Assembly (NCBI RefSeq): GCF_000009265.1
Contig: NC_008380.1
Location: forward strand, 1,245,501-1,309,500
Length of the DNA: 64,000 nt
Origin: Rhizobium johnstonii 3841
GTDB taxonomy: Bacteria > Pseudomonadota > Alphaproteobacteria > Rhizobiales > Rhizobiaceae
Direction: 5' to 3'
The notes beneath the pieces were generated by a model. The model was not told the DNA's origin, did not search any database, and was given only the letters and a program-made list of their open reading frames with translations. A program made the translations under genes and the position numbers. Position 1 is the first letter of the stretch; each line of letters opens with the position of its first letter. Positions 34,254-42,265 of this stretch are shown piece after piece.

Positions 34254-34316
34254 CGGACCCGCGAACTGCTGGCAGAGGGAAGCTCTGAGTATCGCCGCAA
34301 CAAAAATAGCAGAGCG
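34254..34316 (+). pseudogene. 3' fragment of an AtaL-like gene
   Basis: About 60 bp (from CGGACCCGCGAACTGCTGGC through the stop region) match the end of the intact gene at 32754-32815, including bases beyond its stop codon. One base is missing in the codons for EGKL. Nothing of the rest of the gene remains, so this is a recombination scar or the trace of a lost paralogue. Confidence 0.65.
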
Positions 34317-34353
34317 GCTGGTCATGGGTTTATCCCTGACCAGCCGCCGAGTG

Positions 34354-35046
34354 TCAGGCGGCCTTTGCCGCTGCCAGGGCAGCAAGCAGAATGCCGGCGG
34401 TCTCCACCGATGAACCGGGGTTCTGCCCGGTGATGAGCAGGCCGTCCTGGACGGCATAGGACGTCCAGTCGTCGCCGCTGGAATAGATGCCGCCATTCTC
34501 CTTCAACATGTCCTCGACCAGGAACGGCACCACCTGAGTCAGGCCGACGCCGTCTTCCTCGGAGTTCTTGAAGCCGGTGACTTGTCTGCCCTGGACCAGC
34601 GGCGTGCCGTCCAAAGCCTTGACGTGGCGCAGCACACCCGGGGCGTGGCAGACAAAGGCGACGTGCTTGCCGGCCTGATAGAGCGATTGGATGAGGGCGA
34701 TCGAATTCTTGTCTTCCGCCAGATCCCAAAGCGGGCCATGACCGCCCGGATAAAAGACGGCGTCGTAATCGTCATGGGAGACCGAAGCGAGCTTTACGGT
34801 CGAGGCAAGCACGGCCTGGGCATCCGTGTCGGCATGGAAGCGGCGGGTCTGGTCGGTCTGGAAGCCGGGTTCGTCGCTCTTCGGGTCGAGAGGCGGCTGT
34901 CCGCCCTTGGGCGATACAACGGTGATATCGGCCCCGGCTTCGAGGAAGGCATAATAGGGGGCGGCAAACTCTTCGAGCCAGAAGCCGGTCTTCCGGCCGG
35001 TGTCGCCCAGTTCGTCGTGCGAGGTGAGAACCATGAGGATTTTCAT
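34354..35046 (-). CDS. DJ-1/PfpI-family protein (Hsp31/glyoxalase III-like)
   Basis: This 230-residue class-I-glutamine-amidotransferase-like protein has the nucleophile elbow VAFVCHAPGVL with C133 followed by H134, an acidic E25/E26 near the N-terminus (GFWLEEFAAPYYAF), and YDAVFYPGGHGPLWDL. The group includes glyoxalases and protein or nucleotide deglycases acting on methylglyoxal adducts. It is divergent from the LysR at 35168. Confidence 0.8.
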   Translation of the reverse strand: MKILMVLTSHDELGDTGRKTGFWLEEFAAPYYAFLEAGADITVVSPKGGQPPLDPKSDEPGFQTDQTRRFHADTDAQAVLASTVKLASVSHDDYDAVFYPGGHGPLWDLAEDKNSIALIQSLYQAGKHVAFVCHAPGVLRHVKALDGTPLVQGRQVTGFKNSEEDGVGLTQVVPFLVEDMLKENGGIYSSGDDWTSYAVQDGLLITGQNPGSSVETAGILLAALAAAKAA

Positions 35047-35140
35047 CTGGAGATCCTTTCGAGACAGATGTGATCGGCTGCTTTCGATGAGGGCATCATG
35101 CCCCGGCCGCTCTCATTCCGGAAATTTATTTCTTTGATTT

Positions 35141-35166
35141 CAGATATGCATTCGGCAATATATCTG
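35141..35166. promoter_or_regulatory. Dyad between DJ-1 and LysR genes
   Basis: CAGATAT (35141-35147) and ATATCTG (35160-35166) form a perfect 7-bp inverted repeat with a 12-base spacer, directly in front of the LysR start codon. LTTR sites have this shape, so it may serve autorepression. Confidence 0.5.
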
Positions 35167-35167
35167 G

Positions 35168-36100
35168 ATGAAGTATGACCTCAACCTCCTGCCTGTCTTC
35201 GTGGCGCTCATGGAAGAGCGCAATGTCACGCGCGCAGCCGAACAACTGGGCATGACGCAGCCGGCCGTCTCCAACGCCTTGAACCGCCTTCGCGAGACGC
35301 TGCGCGATCCGCTGTTCATCCGCGAGCGCTACGGCATGAAGCCGACTGAGATGGCAGAGGCACTTGCTCCGGTGATCCGCGGGGCATTGGCGAGCCTGGA
35401 TGACGTCATTCTCGGTCAGCAGGCGTTCGATCCGGCGCGAGCGACACGGCAGTTCACCATCGCCCCCAACAGCTACGTCGAGTTTGTCCTGATGCCGGTG
35501 ATCGTGGCGCGGTTGCGCGAATGTGCGCCCGGGATCAGGCTTCGCCTGACGCCCTTCGGCAATGATCTGGCCGAGACCGGCGCAATATCAGGGGCGACCG
35601 AAATGGTGCTCGGCAGGATCGTCGAGCCGCCTGATAACATGGTCGTGCAGCATCTCATGGATGATGGGCTGGCCTGTGTCGTGCGCAAAGATCATCCCGA
35701 GATCACCGAAAGCATCTCCGAGGAACGGTATCAGCGGATGCGGCATGTGAACGTGCTTCCGCCCGGCCGGATGCGCGTCGGCCTGTTCCAGATGCTGCAG
35801 CAGGCAGGCCTCAGGCGCGACGTCTCGGTCTCCGTCACTCATTTCCTGGCGGTCCCGGAAATGGTGGCCGTCACCGACTATTGCGCCACGCTGCCCCGGC
35901 TGATCTGCCATCGCCTTGCCCGCGACCCGCGCCTCAAGATCCTGCCCGCACCGGTCGATCTCGGCAGCTTCCCGGTCGAGCTGGCATGGCATGTCCGCTA
36001 CCGAAACGATCCCGCCCACCGGTGGCTGAGATCATTGATATCAGAGGTGGCAAAGGAAGTCTCCGACGCTGCGGTGCCGGAAGCGATGGCTGGAAATTGA
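35168..36100 (+). CDS. LysR-type regulator, NodD/PnpR-like
   Basis: The 310-residue product begins MKYDLNLLPVFVALMEERNVTRAAEQLGMTQPAVSNALNRLRETLRDPLFIRERYGMKPTEMAEAL, the classical NodD/LinR/PnpR-type DNA-binding start, followed by FTIAPNSYVEFVLMPVIVARL. Such regulators respond to aromatic compounds. The gene opposite (DJ-1-like) is the likely target, and perhaps the VOC gene downstream. Confidence 0.8.
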   Translation: MKYDLNLLPVFVALMEERNVTRAAEQLGMTQPAVSNALNRLRETLRDPLFIRERYGMKPTEMAEALAPVIRGALASLDDVILGQQAFDPARATRQFTIAPNSYVEFVLMPVIVARLRECAPGIRLRLTPFGNDLAETGAISGATEMVLGRIVEPPDNMVVQHLMDDGLACVVRKDHPEITESISEERYQRMRHVNVLPPGRMRVGLFQMLQQAGLRRDVSVSVTHFLAVPEMVAVTDYCATLPRLICHRLARDPRLKILPAPVDLGSFPVELAWHVRYRNDPAHRWLRSLISEVAKEVSDAAVPEAMAGN

Positions 36101-36177
36101 GAGCGCGTGTTTGCCCTCGGCGGTTGCACGCGCGCCCGAACGATTGCATTGTTCTGTTTCAAGATGAGGAGAATTCC

Positions 36178-36537
36178 ATGCCGAAGGCCGTTGGAATCGG
36201 CGGTGTGTTTTTCAGGGCGGCGAACCCGGCCGGCCTGGCTGAATGGTATCAAAAGCATCTCGGTATTGACGACCTGCACAAGTCGGTGTGGCATCAAGAG
36301 GCCGGGATGACGATATTTGGTCCGTTCTCGAAGGACACCGACTATTTCGGTCGTGCGGAACAACAATGGATGGTCAATTTCCGCGTGGACGATCTCGATG
36401 GACTGATCGCCAGCCTGACGGCAAGTGGGATTGCGGTGGAAACCCGGGACGAGTGGAACTCGGAGGTAGGCCGCTTTGCCCGGATTCACGATCCCGAAGG
36501 TAACCCAGTCGAGCTTTGGGAGCCGGCGCAGGATTGA
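36178..36537 (+). CDS. VOC-family (glyoxalase-like) protein
   Basis: The 119-residue product has a VOC fold: GIGGVFFRAANPAGLAEWYQKHLGIDDL, MVNFRVDDLDGLIASLTASG and RFARIHDPEGNPVELWEP with the metal-ligand Glu. Single small domain, probably a dimer. It follows the LysR gene by 77 bp and may be co-transcribed. Confidence 0.75.
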   Translation: MPKAVGIGGVFFRAANPAGLAEWYQKHLGIDDLHKSVWHQEAGMTIFGPFSKDTDYFGRAEQQWMVNFRVDDLDGLIASLTASGIAVETRDEWNSEVGRFARIHDPEGNPVELWEPAQD

Positions 36538-36591
36538 TGGCACATGGTCGCTCTCGACCACGCTGTCCAGTAGGCGCTGCTGAAGGCTAAC

Positions 36592-36966
36592 TCATTTCGT
36601 CGGCTGCGACCGTACGGTCAGTTTATGTCCGTCGGGATCGCGAAGATAGGCGACGAATGACCCGTTCGGACGTTCCTGTGGCGGGCTCTCGATGGCTGTG
36701 CCGCCATGCGCGGTACCGGCGGCATGCCAGGCTAGAACATGAGCGGGGCTCGCGGCCGCGATACCGATAGTCCCGCCGTTGGCTACGGTCGCCGGCTTGC
36801 CATCAATTGGTTTCGTGATCATCAGCCGACCTCCCTCGTGGGCATAGATCAGCCTACCTCTTGCATCCATCTCGCCGGGCTTGCCTCCCAAGGCAGCGAA
36901 CGTGGCGTCGTAGAAGTTTCTGGCCCGCTCCAAGTCGTTGCTTCCAATCATCACGTGGGTGAACAT
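36592..36966 (-). CDS. VOC-family (glyoxalase-like) protein
   Basis: The 124-residue product has the pattern FTHVMIGSNDLERARNFYDATFAALGG and SFVAYLRDPDGHKLTVRS; His4 and the late region hold the metal site expected in glyoxalase/fosfomycin-resistance relatives. Substrate unknown. It lies downstream of the ArsR-SRPBCC-GST operon on the same strand, about 100 bp after the GST start region, and may be part of it. Confidence 0.75.
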   Translation of the reverse strand: MFTHVMIGSNDLERARNFYDATFAALGGKPGEMDARGRLIYAHEGGRLMITKPIDGKPATVANGGTIGIAAASPAHVLAWHAAGTAHGGTAIESPPQERPNGSFVAYLRDPDGHKLTVRSQPTK

Positions 36967-37073
36967 GCTTCATCTCCCGTAAGGTAGCCAATAGATCAGT
37001 GGCCGATCTCGATAAATTCACGTGGCTTTGCCAACGCCTTTCACCCTGGCACAGGGTCCTTCGCCCGTGCCCC

Positions 37074-37679
37074 CTAGACTGGGAAAGGGTTTCGCCACGC
37101 ATCCAGTTCTTCAAGCCGTCCGTACCACGCTTGGATATGCCGAAACTCGGCGAGTGGAATCCCTGCGGCGGTTGCAAAAGGAAGTGCAGCGGCCAATGCG
37201 AAGTCTGCCACAGTCAGTGTCTTCCCGACGGCGACGCTGTTCTTGGCCAAATGATCGTCGAGCACGCGACCATGGAGTCGAAAACTCGTCCTCGCATTGT
37301 CGATCACGGCGACGTCAGGCTCCCCGCCGAACAACGGCTTGATCAAGGTTTCAAACCAGAGCGTTGCCCCGTGCAGGGTGAAGTGACTGGCATCCCAGCT
37401 CAACCAGCGCAGCACGTCGATCTGGCGGTGGTCATGCGGCCAGAAATCCGATGCGACGCTGTCAGACAGCCTGCACATGATGGCGTTCGCTTCCCACAAA
37501 GTTCCGGCATCATCCTGCAGCACCGGGACTTTCCCGTTCGGGTTAAGCGCCAGGAATTTTGGACTGCGCTGTTCTCCGCTTGCCAGATCAACCCTGACGA
37601 ACTCGACGTCGGCTTTGAGAAAACGAGCGGCGGCGCAGGCCTTCCGAGGATTGAGCGTCTCGCAATAATAGAGCTTCAT
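37074..37679 (-). CDS. Glutathione S-transferase family protein
   Basis: The 201-residue protein has a thioredoxin-like N-terminal domain with MKLYYCETLNPRKACAAARFL and FLALNPNGKVPVLQDDAGTLWEANAIMCRL (the cis-Pro VPVL and the E-A/S glutathione motif), then the all-helical domain with TLTVADFALAAALPF. The second ATG in the frame is chosen since AAGG precedes it. It follows the SRPBCC gene by eight bases in the ArsR operon. Confidence 0.8.
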   Translation of the reverse strand: MKLYYCETLNPRKACAAARFLKADVEFVRVDLASGEQRSPKFLALNPNGKVPVLQDDAGTLWEANAIMCRLSDSVASDFWPHDHRQIDVLRWLSWDASHFTLHGATLWFETLIKPLFGGEPDVAVIDNARTSFRLHGRVLDDHLAKNSVAVGKTLTVADFALAAALPFATAAGIPLAEFRHIQAWYGRLEELDAWRNPFPV

Positions 37680-37686
37680 CGCCGCC

Positions 37687-38172
37687 TTAAGCATGATCCG
37701 GCCCTTCGGATCTAGTCCCGAGAAAGAAGCTCAACCGCTCGAGACTTTGCGACCAGCCGTCTTCATGACCCTTTAGTGACGATGCGCTATCAAATCCACT
37801 CTGCCGAAACGTCATTTCCGTGCCTCCGTCGCTGTCCCTGAATGTGATGGTGACGACCGTTTGCGGGCTGTTTTCGCCGGTTGCGAGCTCCCAGGCATGT
37901 GTGAAGACAAGCCTGTGCGGCGGCTCGACCTCCAGATATTTTCCGCCGACCCAATGCTCTTCTCCATCTGGCGCGATCAGACAGGCGCGGTGTCTGCCGC
38001 CGGGCCAGGCTTCAAGCCGATCGCCCACCGCCTTGAAACCGTGAGGGCCGCACCATTGCACCAAGGCTTTCGGGTCGGTCCATGCCCGGAAAACCAGATC
38101 GCATGGGGCATCAAACCTTCGGACGAGAACCAGGTCGCGGGTATTGTCGGTATCGGTCTCTGGATTAGTCAT
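37687..38172 (-). CDS. SRPBCC/AHSA1-like protein (ArsR module 1)
   Basis: This 161-residue AHSA1 fold has DLVLVRRFDAPCDLVFRAWTDPKALVQWCGPHGF, GGRHRACLIAPDGEEHWVGGKYLEVEPPHRLVFTHAW and a C-terminal GWSQSLERLSFFLG. These bind lipids or small hydrophobic compounds; they commonly follow an ArsR gene in bacteria. The start overlaps the end of the ArsR gene by eight bases, so they are translationally coupled. Confidence 0.75.
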   Translation of the reverse strand: MTNPETDTDNTRDLVLVRRFDAPCDLVFRAWTDPKALVQWCGPHGFKAVGDRLEAWPGGRHRACLIAPDGEEHWVGGKYLEVEPPHRLVFTHAWELATGENSPQTVVTITFRDSDGGTEMTFRQSGFDSASSLKGHEDGWSQSLERLSFFLGTRSEGPDHA

Positions 38173-38497
38173 TGTCGTATCCTTGTACCTTGGACAGATA
38201 GTCATCGAGACGATCGAAGCTTTGATCCCAGAAGCGTCTGTAATCGGCGACCCAATCAGCAACCGTCTTCAACGCGGCCGGCTCGAGCACGCGGGGACGC
38301 GAATTGGCTTCACGGCCGGAGCGGATCAATCCGGCTTGTTCCAGGACCTTGAGATGCTTCGATATGGCAGGCTGAGACAACTCGAAGGGATCAGCGAGTT
38401 CGGCCACCGTCGCCTTGCCGTTCGCAAGCCGCCCAAGAATTGCGCGCCTCGTGGGATCGGCGAGTGCGGAGAAAATCGCATCGAGCTTGTCGTCCAT
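38165..38497 (-). CDS. ArsR-family repressor (module 1)
   Basis: This 110-residue winged-helix protein starts MDDKLDAIFSALADPTRRAILGRLANGKATVAELADPFELSQPAISKHLKVLEQAGLIRSGREANSRPR. The usual metal-binding Cys box of ArsR/SmtB is absent, so it probably senses a non-metal ligand. It heads an operon with SRPBCC and GST genes and lies 13 bp after the palindrome AGCTATATAGCT. Confidence 0.8.
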   Translation of the reverse strand: MDDKLDAIFSALADPTRRAILGRLANGKATVAELADPFELSQPAISKHLKVLEQAGLIRSGREANSRPRVLEPAALKTVADWVADYRRFWDQSFDRLDDYLSKVQGYDND

Positions 38498-38509
38498 AAA
38501 TCACCATCT

Positions 38510-38521
38510 AGCTATATAGCT
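38510..38521. promoter_or_regulatory. Palindromic operator of ArsR module 1
   Basis: AGCTATATAGCT is a perfect 12-bp palindrome, 13 bp upstream of the ArsR start codon and overlapping a TATA-type -10 region. Assignment to the ArsR product is inference from position. Confidence 0.5.
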
Positions 38522-38636
38522 GTATAGATATATTCTGTTGGGCGAAATGTCAAAGGCAATTTTGCGTTGGATTGGCAACGACCCTTGCGGGACGACGGAC
38601 GGTGGAGCCTCGGCCAGGACGCCGACCACGCTTCTT

Positions 38637-38957
38637 TCAAGATGCGATTACGGCAAGGGCAATCAGGGTGACGAAGACGCTGAGCGGCGCCAGGTGTGCA
38701 TAGTCGCGGTGGCGAAGAACCGTGAAAACCGCAGCCGCGATGATGGCCGCCCCAAGCGCCATGCCACCAAGGCGGCTGACGGGAAGCGCGATCAGGACGG
38801 CGCTCGATATCTCCAGCCCGCCCGTCACGATGCCCCACCAGCGCGGATAGCCCCACCGGGCGAATTCGTTTCGCGTCCCGGTCGTGCCGATCGCGTTGAC
38901 GAGGCCGGCGCCTGAGAATGCGGCGACCAGAAACCAGATTGCAAGAACGTGAACCAT
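38637..38957 (-). CDS. DoxX-like small membrane protein
   Basis: This 106-residue protein with four membrane segments includes WFLVAAFSGAGLVNAIGTTGTRNEFARWGYPRWWGIVTGGLEISSAVLI, the DoxX-like (PF13564-type) pattern with F-x-RWGYP. It follows the DUF4267 gene by one base and shares its transcript. Function unknown; relatives take part in redox stress. Confidence 0.75.
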   Translation of the reverse strand: MVHVLAIWFLVAAFSGAGLVNAIGTTGTRNEFARWGYPRWWGIVTGGLEISSAVLIALPVSRLGGMALGAAIIAAAVFTVLRHRDYAHLAPLSVFVTLIALAVIAS

Positions 38958-38958
38958 C

Positions 38959-39339
38959 TCAGAGCCCGCCGATCATCATGGGGATAGCGACCAGGACCAT
39001 GACCGCCGCCGTCAGACCGTGAATGGCGAAGGCGCTTTTGGTGGAGCCCTTTGCTGCGAGGATGAGCAGCATGTCGCCTGCGGGGATCATCGCTTCGACC
39101 AAAAGCACGATGCCGACCTCGCGTTCTGTGCCCGACACCATGAAGGCCAGCACGAGCATTCCGGCGACGATATCGCGCACTCCCTTGAGGCGGAGCCACC
39201 AAGCGACGTTTGGGCCATCCTCGGGAAGCGGCAGGCCGAAACTGCGCATCGTCGTCGTCGGGCTGGCAATATAGCTGGTGCCGATCGCGATAATCGCGAG
39301 GGCAAGCAGCAACCCTGTCCCATTTAACAGCCACTGCAT
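38959..39339 (-). CDS. DUF4267 membrane protein
   Basis: This 126-residue protein with four membrane segments has MRSFGLPLPEDGPNVAWWLRLKGVRDIVAGMLVLAFMVSG, the conserved GxRD core of DUF4267, and EAMIPAGDMLLILAAKGS. It is divergent from the TetR gene at 39464, with two repeated operator sites in the gap. Confidence 0.75.
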   Translation of the reverse strand: MQWLLNGTGLLLALAIIAIGTSYIASPTTTMRSFGLPLPEDGPNVAWWLRLKGVRDIVAGMLVLAFMVSGTEREVGIVLLVEAMIPAGDMLLILAAKGSTKSAFAIHGLTAAVMVLVAIPMMIGGL

Positions 39340-39370
39340 TATGCACTCCTTCTGTCTGTGCTATATAAAA

Positions 39371-39404
39371 TAGCGTTGCTAGATAAATGTGCTAGCGTTG
39401 CTAG
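39371..39404. promoter_or_regulatory. Tandem TetR operator
   Basis: TAGCGTTGCTA occurs at 39371-39381 and 39393-39403, 22 bp apart (two helical turns). Each is an inverted repeat around GTT; the second is extended to CTAGCGTTGCTAG. They lie between the divergent TetR and DUF4267 genes, close to the latter's start, ideal for cooperative binding of two dimers. Confidence 0.7.
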
Positions 39405-39463
39405 TTTGTCAAGCGCGGATATAATCCTCGCCTATTGACCTTTCGGCCGTGGAGATTGTGGGA

Positions 39464-40066
39464 ATGGGTAGCGCAGAGCGAAAAATGCGGGAAAGGGCCG
39501 AGCGCGAAGATCGCATTGTCGCGGCGGCCCGTGCCGTCGCCGAGAGCGAAGGATGGGACGCGGTGACGATCCGCCGCCTGGCCACGGAAATCGAATACAG
39601 CCAGCCGGTCCTCTATTCGCATTTCGCCAACAGGGACGCCATCGTTGCCGCAGTTGCGATCGAGGGCTTCAAGGAGCTCGCAACCGTTCTTCGGGAAGCG
39701 GCGGGCGGGGCGAAGGGACGACGACAGTCCCTCATGGATGTCGCCATGGCCTATTTCGCCTTCGCCTTCAGTCGCCCAGCACTCTACGAGGCGATGTTTA
39801 TCCTGCCGACCCAATTGCAGTTCGCCGAGGCGGAAACGAGATCGGAACTTCGGGCCGGTTTCGACGCCATTGCAGCAGCCGTGTCTCCGTTCTCGCGCCA
39901 TGTGGAGATCGTGACCGAGACCTTCTGGGCAGCCCTTCATGGGCTTGCCGAGCTCGAACGTTCAGGCCGCATCAGGCCCGGTATGCGTGACAAACGCATC
40001 GCGCTTGTTGTTCAGGCGATCGTCGATGCGGGGGTTCATCAAACCGGGTCGTCAGATCAGGTCTGA
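39464..40066 (+). CDS. TetR-family repressor
   Basis: The 200-residue product has an N-terminal HTH: REDRIVAAARAVAESEGWDAVTIRRLATEIEYSQPVLYSHFANRDAIVAAVAIEGF, and a TetR_C-type ligand domain. The ATG at 39464 follows GGAG at the expected distance. It probably represses the divergent DUF4267-DoxX operon and itself through the repeats at 39371-39404; the inducer is unknown. Confidence 0.85.
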   Translation: MGSAERKMRERAEREDRIVAAARAVAESEGWDAVTIRRLATEIEYSQPVLYSHFANRDAIVAAVAIEGFKELATVLREAAGGAKGRRQSLMDVAMAYFAFAFSRPALYEAMFILPTQLQFAEAETRSELRAGFDAIAAAVSPFSRHVEIVTETFWAALHGLAELERSGRIRPGMRDKRIALVVQAIVDAGVHQTGSSDQV

Positions 40067-40235
40067 AGGCTGGGCTGGTGCCGTGCTCCGGCGCACGAGC
40101 TTAACCGGCAGGCGATTTCCCCAGAGCTTGTGTCGGACCGATCTGCTCCGGGAAAACCGGCTGGCCCCATTGTTTGCACGGCAAGTGTGGCCGCGCCTTC
40201 GTCGCCCACCCGGACGGCGCCGCGCGGCCAGGCGC

Positions 40236-40724
40236 TCAGCGGTCCAGCCAGGCGGCGAGTCCATCAAGCGTCTGCAGCCCGTATTCCACCGCGCCGAAGC
40301 CGATGACCACCTGGCGCCGCTTGGCGCTGGGGTGGAGCTGGCGCAAGGTCAGCACCGTCTTGCCGTCGGCCTGCTCATCGAAGGTCACCGTGGCGCGGAA
40401 ACGGTCGGGGTCGTCAGGATCGGGCGTGCCATAGTCCATCACGATCCTCTCGTTCGGCACGATCTCCAGAAAGCGCATGAGGTTCGGGAAGCGCTGCTGG
40501 CGGCCCTCGAACACGCCCACCATGTCGAACCGCCAGACCCCGCCCTCGCGGATATCGGCCTCGTGGCTCTCGATGCTGAGGCCGGCCGGGCCGTACCATT
40601 CGGCAAGCGCCTTGGGGTCCATCCAGGCGGCAAAGACCTTGTCGCGCGGATGGTTGAGCACCTTCACCAGCACGATTTCGCGGTCGAGCGACCATGTCTC
40701 AAACAGGTTTGCCATGTCCTTCAT
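40236..40724 (-). CDS. SRPBCC/AHSA1-like protein (ArsR module 2)
   Basis: The 162-residue AHSA1 protein has DREIVLVKVLNHPRDKVFAAWMDPKALAEWYGPAGLSIESHEADIREGGVWRFDMVGVFEG and RFLEIVPNERIVMDYG. The start overlaps the end of the ArsR gene by 26 bases, so the two are coupled. A second ATG three codons on is also possible. Confidence 0.75.
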   Translation of the reverse strand: MKDMANLFETWSLDREIVLVKVLNHPRDKVFAAWMDPKALAEWYGPAGLSIESHEADIREGGVWRFDMVGVFEGRQQRFPNLMRFLEIVPNERIVMDYGTPDPDDPDRFRATVTFDEQADGKTVLTLRQLHPSAKRRQVVIGFGAVEYGLQTLDGLAAWLDR

Positions 40725-41055
40725 CGTCCTCTTCGGTTTTGTCCAGGTAGACTTCGAGCCGATCCAGCCGCTCGGTCCAGCGCCGGCGCTCCGATACCAT
40801 CCAGTCCGCCGCCTCGTCGAAACGCGCCTGCACCAGCCGGCACCAGCGGCTGCGCCCGCGCTTCTCGCTGGCGATCAGCCCGCAATCTTCCAGCACCTTG
40901 AGATGCTGGGCGAAGGAGGGCAGCGCCATGTCGAAAGGCTCGGCAAGCGCGCTGACCGGCAACTCGCCCTCAACCAGCCGCGACACCACAGCACGGCGGG
41001 TCGGGTCGCTGAGAGCGTGAAAGGCGAGGTCGAGGGGGGTCGAATGGTAAGGCAT
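40699..41055 (-). CDS. ArsR-family repressor (module 2)
   Basis: This 118-residue winged-helix protein has LDLAFHALSDPTRRAVVSRLVEGELPVSALAEPFDMALPSFAQHLKVLEDCGLIASEKRGRSRWCRL. There is no metal-binding ELCVCDL-like box. It is transcribed toward the SRPBCC gene and is divergent from the RibD-like gene at 41204; two similar 17-bp repeats lie between. Confidence 0.8.
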   Translation of the reverse strand: MPYHSTPLDLAFHALSDPTRRAVVSRLVEGELPVSALAEPFDMALPSFAQHLKVLEDCGLIASEKRGRSRWCRLVQARFDEAADWMVSERRRWTERLDRLEVYLDKTEEDDEGHGKPV

Positions 41056-41096
41056 ATCAATCCGTAAATTGGTCGGTGGCGGCGGTCAAGGATAAA

Positions 41097-41147
41097 AAGG
41101 TACTTGCCTTAGTATCCGGCTCGAAATATGAAGGTAATTGCCTTAGT
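41097..41147. promoter_or_regulatory. Two direct repeats between ArsR module 2 and the RibD-like gene
   Basis: AAGGTACTTGCCTTAGT (41097-41113) and AAGGTAATTGCCTTAGT (41131-41147) differ at one base and are 34 bp apart. Each holds an imperfect inverted repeat (AAGGTAA/TTGCCTT). They are likely operators for the ArsR protein acting on both divergent genes. Confidence 0.65.
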
Positions 41148-41203
41148 GTTTAGCCCCCAATGCAGGGACCGCTGTGGCGCAACACCTTTCAAGGAGGACT
41201 CCA

Positions 41204-41845
41204 ATGGTAGTTCGTGTCGATCTCATGATCTCGCTCGATGGTTTCGCGACAACGACGGACCAGACGCCCGAAACCCCGTTCGGCGAGGACTGGCCGCGTC
41301 TCGTCGGCGCATATGCGGCAACGCGAACGTTCCGTGAGCGCGTGCTCAAGGATACGACGGGGGCGGGAACCACAGGTCTCGACGACGAATACGCGAAGGA
41401 ATATTTCGAGAATGTGGGCGCCGAGATCATGGGCGCCGGCATGTTCGGTCTCCACAACTTTCCCGACGATCCGAACTGGCGCGGCTGGTGGGGCGACGAG
41501 CCACCGTTCGGGTGTCCGGTCTTCGTTCTCACCCACAGGCCGCGGCCTTCCATCGAGATGGCCGACGGCACCACTTTCCACTTCCTCAATACCACCGCTG
41601 ACGATGCGCTCCAGCAGGCCGTGAGGGTTGCAAACGGCAAGGATGTGAGGATAGGCGGTGGTCCTACCGTCGTTCGCGACTACCTCAAAGCCGGCCTCGT
41701 CGACCGCCTTCATGTTGCCATCACGCCGATTTTGCTCGGGCGCGGCATCCGCCTATGGGACGATCTGCGCGGCCTGGAAGCCGGCTGCACCGTCAAGGCG
41801 GAAACGTCACCAAGCGGCACCATCCACCTCACTTTCCAACGCTAG
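41204..41845 (+). CDS. RibD C-terminal/dihydrofolate-reductase-fold protein
   Basis: The 213-residue protein has the YwjB/RibD_C pattern: VRVDLMISLDGFATTTDQTPETPFGEDW, GAGMFGLHNF, CPVFVLTHRPRPSIEMADGTTFHFL, and the NADPH loop VRIGGGPTVVRDYLKAGLVDRLHVAITPILLGRGIRLWDDL. Such stand-alone proteins are reductases of uncertain substrate. AAGGAGG precedes the ATG. It is preceded by the repeated operator of ArsR module 2. Confidence 0.8.
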   Translation: MVVRVDLMISLDGFATTTDQTPETPFGEDWPRLVGAYAATRTFRERVLKDTTGAGTTGLDDEYAKEYFENVGAEIMGAGMFGLHNFPDDPNWRGWWGDEPPFGCPVFVLTHRPRPSIEMADGTTFHFLNTTADDALQQAVRVANGKDVRIGGGPTVVRDYLKAGLVDRLHVAITPILLGRGIRLWDDLRGLEAGCTVKAETSPSGTIHLTFQR

Positions 41846-41901
41846 CCGATCGCCTGAGGCCGATCTCGGTCCCTTGCGTGACACCGATCTGCGTGCTAAA
41901 C

Positions 41902-41921
41902 ACTGAACTATATGGTTCAGT
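41902..41921. promoter_or_regulatory. Operator over the start codon of ArsR module 3
   Basis: ACTGAAC (41902-41908) and GTTCAGT (41915-41921) form a perfect 7-bp inverted repeat with the spacer TATATG, whose ATG is the ArsR start codon. No ribosome site is visible upstream, so the mRNA may be leaderless or have a very short leader. Binding would block the promoter directly. Confidence 0.6.
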
Positions 41922-42265
41922 TTTCGACAGCTCGCCTTGATGCCTCCTTTGCCGCGCTCTCGGACGCCACGCGACGCGGTGTTCTGGAGCAGCTCGGGAG
42001 CGCGGATGCTTCGATCACGGAGCTCGCAGAGAAATTCCACATGACCCTCACGGGCATGAAGAAGCACATCGGCGTCCTGGAGCAGGCGGGGCTGGTGACG
42101 ACGGAGAAGGTCGGGCGTGTGCGGACCTGCAGGCTGGGCTCACGCGGGCTCGAGGAAGAGGCGGCCTGGATCGAGGCGCGCCGCCAGATCTGGAGCGCAC
42201 GCTTCGACGCGCTTGATGACGTCATCGAGGCCCTGAAACGGAAGGAGAAAGTCGATGGGGGATAG
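41912..42265 (+). CDS. ArsR-family repressor (module 3)
   Basis: The 117-residue product has LDASFAALSDATRRGVLEQLGSADASITELAEKFHMTLTGMKKHIGVLEQAGLVTTEKVGRVRTCRLG. The metal box is absent. The start codon lies inside an operator-like dyad. The next gene overlaps its end by 11 bases. Confidence 0.8.
   Translation: MVQFSTARLDASFAALSDATRRGVLEQLGSADASITELAEKFHMTLTGMKKHIGVLEQAGLVTTEKVGRVRTCRLGSRGLEEEAAWIEARRQIWSARFDALDDVIEALKRKEKVDGG

Noticed and set aside
36854..37177. A 107-codon minus-strand frame between the VOC and GST genes
   Set aside because: Overlaps both real genes and encodes no recognisable domain.
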